From Ralstonia pickettii (GTDB lineage: Bacteria > Pseudomonadota > Gammaproteobacteria > Burkholderiales > Burkholderiaceae), in the NCBI RefSeq assembly GCF_016466415.2, contig NZ_CP066772.2, forward strand, positions 1,054,001 to 1,118,000: a stretch of DNA of 64,000 nt. Direction: 5' to 3'. The notes below the pieces were generated by a model, which was given only the letters and a program-made list of their open reading frames with translations, was not told the origin of the DNA and did not search any database. Of the stretch, positions 56,732 to 64,000 are shown in pieces. The position numbers and the translations under genes were made by a program. Every line of letters starts with the position of its first letter. Position 1 is the first letter of the stretch.

Positions 56732-59698
56732 ATGCCACGTCGTTCAATCCTGTCCGCCGCCGAGCGCGAAAGCCTGCTGGCGTTGCCGGACACCAAGGAT
56801 GAGTTGATCCGTCACTACACGTTCAGCGAAACCGACCTCTCCATCATCCGGCAGCGGCGCGGCCCGGCCAACCGGCTGGGCTTCGCCGTGCAGCTCTGTT
56901 ACCTGCGCTTTCCTGGTGTCATCCTGGGCGTCGATGAGCCGCCGTTTCCGCCCTTGTTGAAACTGGTCGCCGACCAGCTCAAGGTCAGCGTCGAAAGCTG
57001 GGACGAATACGGGCAGCGGGAGCAGACCCGGCGCGAGCACCTGGTCGAACTGCAAACGGTGTTCGGCTTCCAGCCCTTTACCATGGGCCACTACCGGCAG
57101 GCCGTCCAGTTGCTGACCGAGATGGCCTTGCAGACCGACAAGGGCATCGTGCTGGCCAGCACCTTGATCGAGCACCTGCGGCAGCAGTCGGTCATTCTGC
57201 CTGCCCTCAACGCCGTCGAGCGGGCGAGCGCCGAAGCAATCACCCGCGCCAACCGGCGCATCTACGATGCCTTGGCCGAACCGCTGTCGGACGCGCATCG
57301 CCGCCGCCTCGACGATCTGCTCAAGCGTCGGGACAACGGCAAAACGACCTGGCTGGCCTGGCTGCGCCAATCGCCCGTCAAACCGAATTCGCGGCACATG
57401 CTGGAACACATCGAACGCCTCAAAGCGTGGCAGGCGCTCGACCTGCCTTCTGGCATCGAGCGGTCGGTGCACCAGAACCGCCTGCTCAAGATCGCCCGTG
57501 AGGGTGGCCAGATGACGCCCGCCGACCTGGCCAAGTTCGAGGCGCAGCGACGCTATGCCACCCTGGTGGCGCTTGCCATCGAGGGCATGGCCACCGTCAC
57601 CGACGAAATCATCGACCTGCACGACCGCATCCTGGGCAAGCTGTTCAACGCCGCCAAGAACAAGCATCAGCAGCAATTCCAGGCGTCCGGCAAGGCGATC
57701 AACGCCAAGGTGCGGCTGTTCGGCCGCATCGGCCAGGCGCTGATCGAGGCCAAGCAGGCGGGCCGCGATCCGTTCGCCGCCATCGAGGCCGTCATGTCCT
57801 GGGATGCCTTCGCCGAGAGCGTCACCGAAGCGCAGAAGCTTGCGCAGCCCGAGGACTTCGATTTCCTGCACCGCATCGGCGAAAGCTACGCCACGCTGCG
57901 CCGCTACGCGCCGGAATTCCTTGCCGTGCTCAAGCTGCGGGCCGCTCCCGCCGCGAAGGACGTGCTCGACGCCATCGAGGTGCTGCGCGGCATGAACAGC
58001 GACAACGCCCGCAAGGTGCCCGCCGACGCGCCGACCGAGTTCATCAAGCCGCGCTGGCAGAAGCTGGTCATGACCGACACCGGCATCGACCGGCGCTACT
58101 ACGAACTGTGCGCGCTGTCGGAGATGAAGAACGCGTTGCGTTCCGGCGACATCTGGGTGCAGGGGTCGCGCCAGTTCAAGGACTTCGAGGACTACCTGGT
58201 GCCGCCCGCGAAATTCGCCAGCCTCAAGCAGGCCAGCGAATTGCCGCTGGCCGTGGCCACCGACTGCAACCGGTACCTGAACGACCGGCTGACGCTGCTG
58301 GAAACACAGCTTGCCACCGTCAACCGTATGGCGACGGCCAACGAGCTGCCGGACGCCATCATCACCGAGTCAGGCTTGAAGATCACGCCGCTCGACGCGG
58401 CGGTACCCGACACCGCCCAAGCGCTGATCGACCAGACGGCAATGATCCTGCCGCACGTCAAGATCACCGAACTGCTGCTGGAGGTGGACGAATGGACGGG
58501 CTTCACTCGGCATTTCGCGCATCTGAAATCGGGCGACCCGGCCAAAGACAAGAACCTGTTGCTGACCACGATCCTCGCCGACGCGATCAACCTGGGCCTG
58601 ACCAAGATGGCGGAGTCTTGCCCCGGCACGACCTACGCCAAGCTGGCTTGGCTGCAAGCCTGGCACATCCGCGACGAAACCTACGGGGCGGCGCTGGCCG
58701 ATCTGGTCAACGCACAGTTCCGCCATCCCTTCGCCGAGCACTGGGGCGACGGCACCACCTCATCGTCGGACGGCCAGAACTTCCGCACCGGCAGCAAGGC
58801 CGAGAGCACCGGCCACATCAACCCGAAATACGGGAGCAGCCCAGGGCGGACGTTCTACACCCACATTTCTGACCAGTACGCGCCATTTCACACCAAGGTC
58901 GTGAACGTCGGCGTGCGCGATTCGACCTACGTGCTCGACGGCCTGCTGTACCACGAGTCCGACTTGCGGATCGAGGAGCATTACACCGACACGGCGGGCT
59001 TCACCGATCACGTCTTCGCCCTGATGCACCTCCTGGGCTTCCGCTTCGCGCCGCGCATCCGCGACCTGGGCGACACCAAGCTCTACATCCCGAAGGGCGA
59101 CGCCGCCTATGACGCGCTGAAACCCATGATCGGCGGCACGCTCAACATCAAGCACGTCCGCGCCCATTGGGACGAAATCCTGCGGCTGGCCACCTCGATC
59201 AAGCAGGGCACGGTGACGGCCTCCCTGATGCTCCGAAAGCTCGGCAGCTACCCACGCCAGAACGGCCTGGCCGTGGCGCTCCGCGAGCTGGGCCGCATCG
59301 AGCGCACGCTGTTCATCCTGGACTGGCTGCAAAGCGTGGAACTGCGCCGCCGCGTGCATGCCGGCCTGAACAAGGGCGAGGCGCGCAATGCGCTGGCCAG
59401 GGCAGTGTTTTTCAACCGCCTGGGTGAAATCCGCGACCGCAGTTTCGAGCAGCAGCGCTACCGGGCTAGCGGCCTCAATCTGGTAACGGCTGCCGTCGTG
59501 TTGTGGAACACGGTCTATCTGGAACGGGCTGCGCACGCGCTGCGTGGCAACGGCCATGCCGTTGATGACGCGCTGTTGCAGTACCTGTCGCCGCTCGGTT
59601 GGGAGCACATCAACCTCACCGGCGATTACCTCTGGCGCAGCAGCGCCAAGATCGGCGCGGGCAAGTTCAGGCCGCTACGACCGCTGCAACCGGCTTAG
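56732..59698 (+). CDS. tnpA: Tn3-family transposase TnpA (Tn21 group)
   Basis: A full-length 988-residue DDE transposase for replicative transposition. The N-terminal DNA-binding region starts [14 protein letters not shown]; the catalytic core contains the acidic residues in [13 protein letters not shown] and in the downstream [18 protein letters not shown] block, and the C-terminal part ends within the right inverted repeat. No frameshift is seen, so the element should still be able to transpose and form cointegrates even though resolution at res is doubtful. Confidence 0.97.
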   Translation: MPRRSILSAAERESLLALPDTKDELIRHYTFSETDLSIIRQRRGPANRLGFAVQLCYLRFPGVILGVDEPPFPPLLKLVADQLKVSVESWDEYGQREQTRREHLVELQTVFGFQPFTMGHYRQAVQLLTEMALQTDKGIVLASTLIEHLRQQSVILPALNAVERASAEAITRANRRIYDALAEPLSDAHRRRLDDLLKRRDNGKTTWLAWLRQSPVKPNSRHMLEHIERLKAWQALDLPSGIERSVHQNRLLKIAREGGQMTPADLAKFEAQRRYATLVALAIEGMATVTDEIIDLHDRILGKLFNAAKNKHQQQFQASGKAINAKVRLFGRIGQALIEAKQAGRDPFAAIEAVMSWDAFAESVTEAQKLAQPEDFDFLHRIGESYATLRRYAPEFLAVLKLRAAPAAKDVLDAIEVLRGMNSDNARKVPADAPTEFIKPRWQKLVMTDTGIDRRYYELCALSEMKNALRSGDIWVQGSRQFKDFEDYLVPPAKFASLKQASELPLAVATDCNRYLNDRLTLLETQLATVNRMATANELPDAIITESGLKITPLDAAVPDTAQALIDQTAMILPHVKITELLLEVDEWTGFTRHFAHLKSGDPAKDKNLLLTTILADAINLGLTKMAESCPGTTYAKLAWLQAWHIRDETYGAALADLVNAQFRHPFAEHWGDGTTSSSDGQNFRTGSKAESTGHINPKYGSSPGRTFYTHISDQYAPFHTKVVNVGVRDSTYVLDGLLYHESDLRIEEHYTDTAGFTDHVFALMHLLGFRFAPRIRDLGDTKLYIPKGDAAYDALKPMIGGTLNIKHVRAHWDEILRLATSIKQGTVTASLMLRKLGSYPRQNGLAVALRELGRIERTLFILDWLQSVELRRRVHAGLNKGEARNALARAVFFNRLGEIRDRSFEQQRYRASGLNLVTAAVVLWNTVYLERAAHALRGNGHAVDDALLQYLSPLGWEHINLTGDYLWRSSAKIGAGKFRPLRPLQPA

Positions 59699-59731
59699 CG
59701 TGCTTTATTTTCCGTTTTCTGAGGCGACCCC
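59694..59731 (-). repeat. Right 38-bp terminal inverted repeat (tnpA end)
   Basis: Read inward it begins GGGGTCGCCTCAG and matches the left repeat except at position 8. The tnpA stop codon (59696-59698) lies inside it. The next base, 59732, is in frame with the sdhC fragment. Confidence 0.95.
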
Positions 59732-59827
59732 GACAAGACCTCGGCTTCCAAGTCGGCTGTGAGCGTGCTGATCGTCAGCCTGCTGCTGACCGTCGTGTTC
59801 GGCGCCAAGCTGTTCGGCCTGTTCTGA
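59732..59827 (+). pseudogene. sdhC: SdhC, C-terminal fragment of succinate dehydrogenase cytochrome b subunit
   Basis: Only the last 31 codons remain, encoding the final membrane helix (SVLIVSLLLTVVFGAKLFGL and a terminal Phe). The frame begins at the first base after the transposon. It stops 10 bases before sdhD, the normal gene order sdhC-sdhD-sdhA-sdhB. The lost part holds a haem b ligand and part of the ubiquinone site, so a complex with this copy alone would not be functional. The identification rests on the C-terminal pattern and on position. Confidence 0.85.
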
Positions 59828-59837
59828 GGAGTCCCTG

Positions 59838-60203
59838 ATGGCAAATAACAATATTGGTCCCAAGCGCCTCGTTGTGGGCGCGCACTACGGCCTGAAGGAC
59901 TTCCTCGCGCAGCGCGTCACCGCGGTGATCATGGCGGTCTACACCGTCGTGCTGCTGGCGGCGTTCCTGCTCTCGAAAGACACGTCGTACCAAAGCTGGG
60001 CGGGGCTGTTCTCCAACCAGTGGATGAAGATGCTGACGTTCCTGGCGTTCGTGTCGCTCACGTATCACGCCTGGATCGGTGTGCGTGACATCTGGATGGA
60101 CTACGTGAAGCCCGTGGCAGTGCGTTTGACGCTGCAAGTGTTGACGATTCTGTGGCTCGTCGGTTGTGCGGGCTACGCAGCTCAGATTCTCTGGAGGGTT
60201 TAA
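59838..60203 (+). CDS. sdhD: Succinate dehydrogenase hydrophobic membrane anchor SdhD
   Basis: A 121-residue inner-membrane protein with three transmembrane segments that anchors SdhAB and helps bind haem b and ubiquinone. The conserved histidine lies in LTYHAWIGVRDIWMDYVKP. It follows the sdhC remnant by 10 bases with a GAGGA ribosome-binding site and precedes sdhA by 3 bases. The original operon promoter was upstream of sdhC and is no longer present. Confidence 0.95.
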   Translation: MANNNIGPKRLVVGAHYGLKDFLAQRVTAVIMAVYTVVLLAAFLLSKDTSYQSWAGLFSNQWMKMLTFLAFVSLTYHAWIGVRDIWMDYVKPVAVRLTLQVLTILWLVGCAGYAAQILWRV

Positions 60204-60206
60204 GAC

Positions 60207-61985
60207 ATGGTCGCAGTCAAGACTGGGCTGCCGCGCCGCAAATTCGACGTCGTGATCGTCGGTGCGGGCGGTTCGGGCATGCGCGCATCGCTGCAGCTGG
60301 CAGAAGCCGGCCTCTCCGTGGCCGTGCTGTCCAAGGTGTTCCCCACCCGCTCGCACACCGTTGCGGCGCAGGGTGGCATCGGTGCTTCGCTGGGCAACAT
60401 GAGCGAAGACAACTGGCACTATCACTTCTACGACACCGTCAAGGGCTCCGACTGGCTCGGCGACCAGGACGCGATCGAATTCATGTGCCGCCAGGCGCCG
60501 AACGTGGTCTACGAACTGGAACACTTCGGCATGCCGTTCGACCGCAACGCCGACGGCACCATCTACCAGCGTCCGTTCGGCGGCCATACGTCGAACTACG
60601 GCGAGAAGCCCGTGCAGCGTGCCTGCGCCGCGGCCGACCGTACCGGCCACGCGCTGCTGCACACGCTGTATCAGCGTAACGTGCGGGCCAAGACCCACTT
60701 CTTCGTCGAATGGATGGCGCTGGATCTGATCCGCGACCAGGACGGCGACGTGCTGGGCGTGACGGCGCTGGAAATGGAAACCGGCGAGGTCTACATCCTC
60801 GAAGCCAAGACGACGCTGTTCGCCACGGGCGGTGCAGGTCGAATCTACGCGGCTTCCACCAACGCCTTCATCAACACCGGTGACGGCCTGGGGATGGCAG
60901 CGCGCGCAGGCGTTCCGCTGGAAGACATGGAATTCTGGCAGTTCCACCCGACTGGCGTGGCCGGCGCGGGCGTGCTGATCACGGAAGGCGTGCGCGGCGA
61001 AGGCGGCATCCTGCGTAACAAGGACGGCGAGCGCTTCATGGAGCGCTATGCCCCGACGCTGAAGGATCTGGCGCCGCGTGACTTCGTGTCGCGCTCGATG
61101 GACCAGGAAATCAAGGAAGGCCGCGGCTGCGGCCCGAACGGCGACTACGTGCTGCTCGACCTGACGCACGTCGGCGCCGAGACCATCATGAAGCGCCTGC
61201 CGTCGATCCGCGAAATTGGCCTGAAGTTCGCCAACGTCGACGCCATCAAGGAGCCGATTCCCGTGGTGCCGACCATCCACTACCAGATGGGTGGCATTCC
61301 GACGAACTATCACGGTCAGGTGGTGGTGCCGAAGAACGGCAACCCGAACGAGGTCATCAACGGCTTCTACGCGATCGGCGAATGCTCGTGCGTGTCGGTG
61401 CACGGCGCGAACCGCCTGGGCACGAACTCGCTGCTCGACCTGGTGGTGTTCGGCCGTTCGGCGGGCAACCACATCATTGCGCAGAACCTGAAGAACCGCG
61501 AGCACAAGCCGTTGCCGGCCGACGCTGCCGACCGTGCGCTGTCGCGCCTGGCGAAGCTCGATTCGTCCAGCTCTGGCGAATACGCGCAGGATGTTGCCAA
61601 CGACATCCGTCGCAACATGCAGTCGCACGCTGGCGTGTTCCGTACGCAGAAACTGATGGATGAAGGCGTCGAGCGCATCCTGGAAGTGGCCGAGCGCGCT
61701 GGCAACATCCACCTGAAGGACAAGTCCAAGGTGTTCAACACCGCGCGCGTCGAAGCGCTGGAAGTGGCCAACCTGGTGGAAGTGGCGAAGGCGACGATGG
61801 TGTCGGCTGCCGCCCGCAAGGAATCGCGCGGCGCACACGCCCACAGCGACTTCCCGAACCGCGACGATGAAAACTGGATGAAGCACTCGCTGTGGTATTC
61901 CGAAGGCAACCGCCTGGACTACAAGCCCGTGCAGTTGAAGCCGCTGTCGGTGGAATCGGTGCCGCCCAAGGCGCGTACGTTCTAA
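60207..61985 (+). CDS. sdhA: Succinate dehydrogenase flavoprotein subunit SdhA
   Basis: A 592-residue FAD subunit that oxidises succinate to fumarate. The FAD-binding fold VVIVGAGGSGMRASLQLAE is followed by the covalent flavin histidine in TRSHTVAAQGGIGAS. Active-site segments include HPTGVAGAGVLITEG and QMGGIPTNYHGQV, and the capping domain and C-terminal region are complete. The sequence is intact. Cytoplasmic face of the inner membrane, complexed with SdhB. Confidence 0.98.
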   Translation: MVAVKTGLPRRKFDVVIVGAGGSGMRASLQLAEAGLSVAVLSKVFPTRSHTVAAQGGIGASLGNMSEDNWHYHFYDTVKGSDWLGDQDAIEFMCRQAPNVVYELEHFGMPFDRNADGTIYQRPFGGHTSNYGEKPVQRACAAADRTGHALLHTLYQRNVRAKTHFFVEWMALDLIRDQDGDVLGVTALEMETGEVYILEAKTTLFATGGAGRIYAASTNAFINTGDGLGMAARAGVPLEDMEFWQFHPTGVAGAGVLITEGVRGEGGILRNKDGERFMERYAPTLKDLAPRDFVSRSMDQEIKEGRGCGPNGDYVLLDLTHVGAETIMKRLPSIREIGLKFANVDAIKEPIPVVPTIHYQMGGIPTNYHGQVVVPKNGNPNEVINGFYAIGECSCVSVHGANRLGTNSLLDLVVFGRSAGNHIIAQNLKNREHKPLPADAADRALSRLAKLDSSSSGEYAQDVANDIRRNMQSHAGVFRTQKLMDEGVERILEVAERAGNIHLKDKSKVFNTARVEALEVANLVEVAKATMVSAAARKESRGAHAHSDFPNRDDENWMKHSLWYSEGNRLDYKPVQLKPLSVESVPPKARTF

Positions 61986-62007
61986 CGGATAAGAAGGACC
62001 CGCAAAA

Positions 62008-62709
62008 ATGAAGCGTATTTTTGAAGTCTATCGCTACGATCCGGACAAGGACGCAGCGCCCCGCATGCAGACCTACGAGGTAGAACTCGACGGTCACGAG
62101 CGCATGCTGCTCGACGCGCTGGTCAAGCTGAAGAAGCTCGACGAGTCGATCGCGTTCCGTCGTTCGTGCCGCGAAGGCGTGTGCGGCTCCGACGCCATGA
62201 ACATCAACGGCAAGAATGGTCTGGCGTGCCTGACCAACATGCGTGAGCTGCCCGAGAAGATCGTGCTGCGCCCGCTGCCGGGGCTGCCGGTGGTGCGCGA
62301 CCTGATCGTCGACATGACGCAGTTCTTCAACCAGTACCACTCGATCAAGCCGTACCTGATCAACGACGAGCCGCCGCCCGAGAAGGAGCGCCTGCAGTCG
62401 CCGGAAGAGCGCGAAGAGCTTGATGGCCTGTACGAGTGCATTCTGTGCGCGAGCTGCTCGACGTCGTGCCCGTCGTTCTGGTGGAACCCGGACAAGTTCG
62501 TCGGCCCGGCCGGTCTGCTGCAGGCGTATCGTTTCATCGCTGACAGCCGTGATCAGGCCACCAGCGAGCGGCTGGACAACCTGGAAGATCCGTACCGCCT
62601 GTTCCGCTGCCACACCATCATGAATTGCGTCGATGTGTGCCCGAAGGGTCTGAACCCCACCAAGGCCATCGGCAAGATCAAGGAATTGATGGTGCGCCGC
62701 GCGGTGTAA
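62008..62709 (+). CDS. sdhB: Succinate dehydrogenase iron-sulfur subunit SdhB
   Basis: A 233-residue subunit with three clusters: [2Fe-2S] ligands in [11 protein letters not shown] and the following LAC, and two C-terminal cluster motifs, [15 protein letters not shown] and [15 protein letters not shown]. It passes electrons from SdhA to the membrane quinone. The gene is intact. A strong GGAGG sequence follows the stop at 62711, but the gene normally expected next (sdhE) does not follow. Confidence 0.97.
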   Translation: MKRIFEVYRYDPDKDAAPRMQTYEVELDGHERMLLDALVKLKKLDESIAFRRSCREGVCGSDAMNINGKNGLACLTNMRELPEKIVLRPLPGLPVVRDLIVDMTQFFNQYHSIKPYLINDEPPPEKERLQSPEEREELDGLYECILCASCSTSCPSFWWNPDKFVGPAGLLQAYRFIADSRDQATSERLDNLEDPYRLFRCHTIMNCVDVCPKGLNPTKAIGKIKELMVRRAV

Positions 62710-62774
62710 GGAGGCGGGAGCTCACGGCGGCGTTGTATAGGCGCAAATGCGCCAGTAGCGCGAAGGGGGATTAC

Positions 62775-62966
62775 ATGGCCACGACGTTGCTCGACGCTTC
62801 AAACAGTGTCGAGCAAGGTTGCTGCAATGGAGTTATTCATGCAGAGATAGACAATCTCATTACGTCTCATGCATCGCGCCCTTGCCCACCACAGGACCCG
62901 TCGCTTGGCCCGTCGGAGAACCTCCTTTGGGCTCTACCGAAACAGCCAGAGCTGAACGGGCATTAA
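62775..62966 (+). CDS. Possible 63-residue protein downstream of sdhB
   Basis: A short frame with a very good ribosome-binding site (AAGGGGGA, 5 bases before the ATG). Residues 1-30 (MATTLLDASNSVEQGCCNGV and following) look like ordinary coding sequence. From 62860 on it overlaps the anti-sigma gene on the other strand, where it is likely a shadow. It may be the 5' remnant of a gene cut at a breakpoint. No family recognised. Confidence 0.3.
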   Translation: MATTLLDASNSVEQGCCNGVIHAEIDNLITSHASRPCPPQDPSLGPSENLLWALPKQPELNGH

Positions 62967-63591
62967 GTTTGGCGGCATTTTCCTTCGACAACACAATTGA
63001 AGTCGAGCGATTGGAGGGGAAGACTCCCAACGAGATCGGTTTGCTATTTTCTGGAATCAGCCAGAGCTCAGTCGAAGCGCTGTCCGAGACCTGAAATGCG
63101 ACAGCCGGCACGACGATGATCTCGCGCTTTGCTTTGTCGACGGTCGCGGTCCAATGCGGCACGCCATCGTCATCTGCAATCGCAGCCGCAGCATAAGCTG
63201 ACTTCAAACCAGACGGCGCCTCAGGGGGTGCTGCGAGGAAAAGATTCACCGCGACGACAGCAACCATTGCGAAAGTCGTTGCAAGCGCCAACGTGCGCCA
63301 GAACCGAATGCTGTTCCAAAAGCGCTGCATCTGTGCCCCTGCTGGCAGAGTCGTAGGCGCGCCAGTTCGCTCTACAAGCCCCAGATCGGCCTCGATTCGC
63401 CTCCACACGCGCACAGGTGGTTGCCTGGGGGTGACGGCCTCACCAAGGGGAGAAAGACGAAATTCCCAAGCATCGACTGCTGCCTGTAGGGCTGCATCTT
63501 CATGCAGTGCACGCTCCACGGCGCTGCGTTCCTCGGTGTCCAACAAACCGAGAACGTATTCAGCGCACTCCAGATCGCGATCTGGCGTCAT
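62860..63591 (-). CDS. RskA-family anti-sigma factor
   Basis: A 243-residue membrane-anchored anti-sigma factor. It has an N-terminal sigma-binding region (ECAEYVLGLLDTEERSAVER), one transmembrane helix (about residues 98-117, FWRTLALATTFAMVAVVAVN) and a periplasmic RskA domain (ELWLIPENSKPISLGVF, ending GPVVGKGAM). It holds the neighbouring ECF sigma factor inactive at the membrane. The ATG at 63591 overlaps the sigma factor stop (ATGA), so the pair is coupled. No HxxxCxxC zinc motif is seen, as usual for this group. Confidence 0.9.
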   Translation of the reverse strand: MTPDRDLECAEYVLGLLDTEERSAVERALHEDAALQAAVDAWEFRLSPLGEAVTPRQPPVRVWRRIEADLGLVERTGAPTTLPAGAQMQRFWNSIRFWRTLALATTFAMVAVVAVNLFLAAPPEAPSGLKSAYAAAAIADDDGVPHWTATVDKAKREIIVVPAVAFQVSDSASTELWLIPENSKPISLGVFPSNRSTSIVLSKENAAKLNARSALAVSVEPKGGSPTGQATGPVVGKGAMHET

Positions 63592-64000
63592 GACTGCTGC
63601 TCCAGGCACATCTTCAGTTGCAGCAGGCTGCGTCGCACCCAACTTTTCATCGTACCGACCGGCACGCTCAGACGCGCTGCGAGTTCAGCGTAAGTCACCC
63701 CTGTATAGAACGCTTCCACGATCACACCACGCTGGCGACCCTCCAGCTTGCGAATGCAACTCTCCAGGCGTCGATGCTCCTGGCTCATGTCCGCCACTTC
63801 TGATGGCGTTGCCCGTTCATCGACGATCTGGCCCCAGTCCGTCTCATCACCGGTGGTCTCGCGCGATTGCCGAAGACGATCGATCGACTTGTTCCTCGCC
63901 AGCGAGATCAGCCATGTCATGGCGGTCCCCCGATGAGGATCGAATTGGTCGGCGCGTTGCCAGATGGCGACATAGATATCCTGCAGCACGTCTTCGGCTT
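63588..64000 (-). CDS. ECF (SigK-type) RNA polymerase sigma factor, partial
   Basis: The C-terminal 137 codons of an extracytoplasmic-function sigma factor; the N-terminus lies beyond the window end. Region 2 is visible (EDVLQDIYVAIWQRA, TWLISLARNKSIDRLRQ) and region 4 holds the helix-turn-helix (GVTYAELAARLSVPVGTMKS). It is paired with the RskA-type anti-sigma factor downstream, as in SigK/RskA systems, where the target genes respond to envelope or redox stress. Targets are unknown here. Confidence 0.92.
   Translation of the reverse strand, partial: AEDVLQDIYVAIWQRADQFDPHRGTAMTWLISLARNKSIDRLRQSRETTGDETDWGQIVDERATPSEVADMSQEHRRLESCIRKLEGRQRGVIVEAFYTGVTYAELAARLSVPVGTMKSWVRRSLLQLKMCLEQQS

Noticed and set aside
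59775..61886. 703-codon open frame on the minus strand opposite sdhD and sdhA
   Set aside because: Antisense shadow rich in Val, His and Arg. The plus strand encodes intact SdhD and SdhA.

Overview
The window looks like a chromosome or chromid segment of a Ralstonia-type betaproteobacterium (Burkholderiaceae). The evidence is high-GC coding sequence with long antisense shadows, a beta-proteobacterial sdhDAB operon, a phaC/phasin/pta/ackA acetyl-phosphate and polyhydroxyalkanoate cluster, a quinate/dehydroshikimate degradation cluster, an HME-type heavy-metal efflux operon and a mercury-resistance transposon. I assign the genus from protein resemblance only. No rRNA, tRNA, CRISPR array or prophage was seen.

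Layout. 1-7.3 kb: kup potassium transporter, then a minus-strand operon for formate/oxalate metabolism (OFA-family transporter, molybdopterin formate dehydrogenase-like oxidoreductase, small winged-helix protein, fdhD). 7.5-14.8 kb: an HPt phosphotransfer protein, a czcCBA-like tripartite metal efflux operon, and a MerR-type regulator divergent from a small membrane protein. 14.8-17.7 kb: a BON lipoprotein and a four-gene bufferin-type RiPP operon (DUF2282 precursor, DUF692/MNIO enzyme, DUF2063 partner, DoxX protein). 17.9-24.2 kb: nucleoid-type small basic and H-NS-like proteins, two Lrp/AsnC regulators each divergent from its likely target (an EamA exporter and a Cys/Met-type PLP lyase), and gamma-glutamyltransferase. 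24.2-36.5 kb: aromatic and shikimate-type catabolism (HPPD, shikimate dehydrogenase, MFS transporters, LysR, class II aldolase, IclR, QuiC-type 3-dehydroshikimate dehydratase, porin). 36.5-41.4 kb: an amino-acid oxidase behind a tandem glycine riboswitch, ethanolamine ammonia-lyase eutBC, and a 3'-truncated chromate transporter. 41.4-47.4 kb: a segment that looks inserted, with a MerR/SDR/DUF3429 operon and a secreted phosphodiesterase behind a Pho-box-like site, ending in two short IS21-like repeats. 47.4-51.7 kb: ackA, maoC-pta, phasin and the 3' part of phaC.

51,706-59,731 is a complete-looking Tn501/Tn21-type mercury transposon with 38-bp inverted repeats, merR-TPADE, an EAL-domain gene, tnpR and tnpA. 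Two things are wrong with it. The space that should hold the res site between urf2 and tnpR is missing, and the two ends sit in two different broken genes (phaC on the left, sdhC on the right) without a 5-bp target duplication. This window therefore records a transposon-mediated rearrangement, replicon fusion or deletion, or else an assembly join at a repeated transposon. To the right lie the last 31 codons of sdhC, intact sdhDAB, and an RskA-type anti-sigma factor with its ECF sigma factor cut off by the window end.

Most noteworthy are the rearranged, res-less mercury transposon that decapitates the sdh operon, the bufferin-type MNIO operon, the tandem glycine riboswitch on an amino-acid oxidase gene, and several perfect palindromes that are probably operators of the local regulators.
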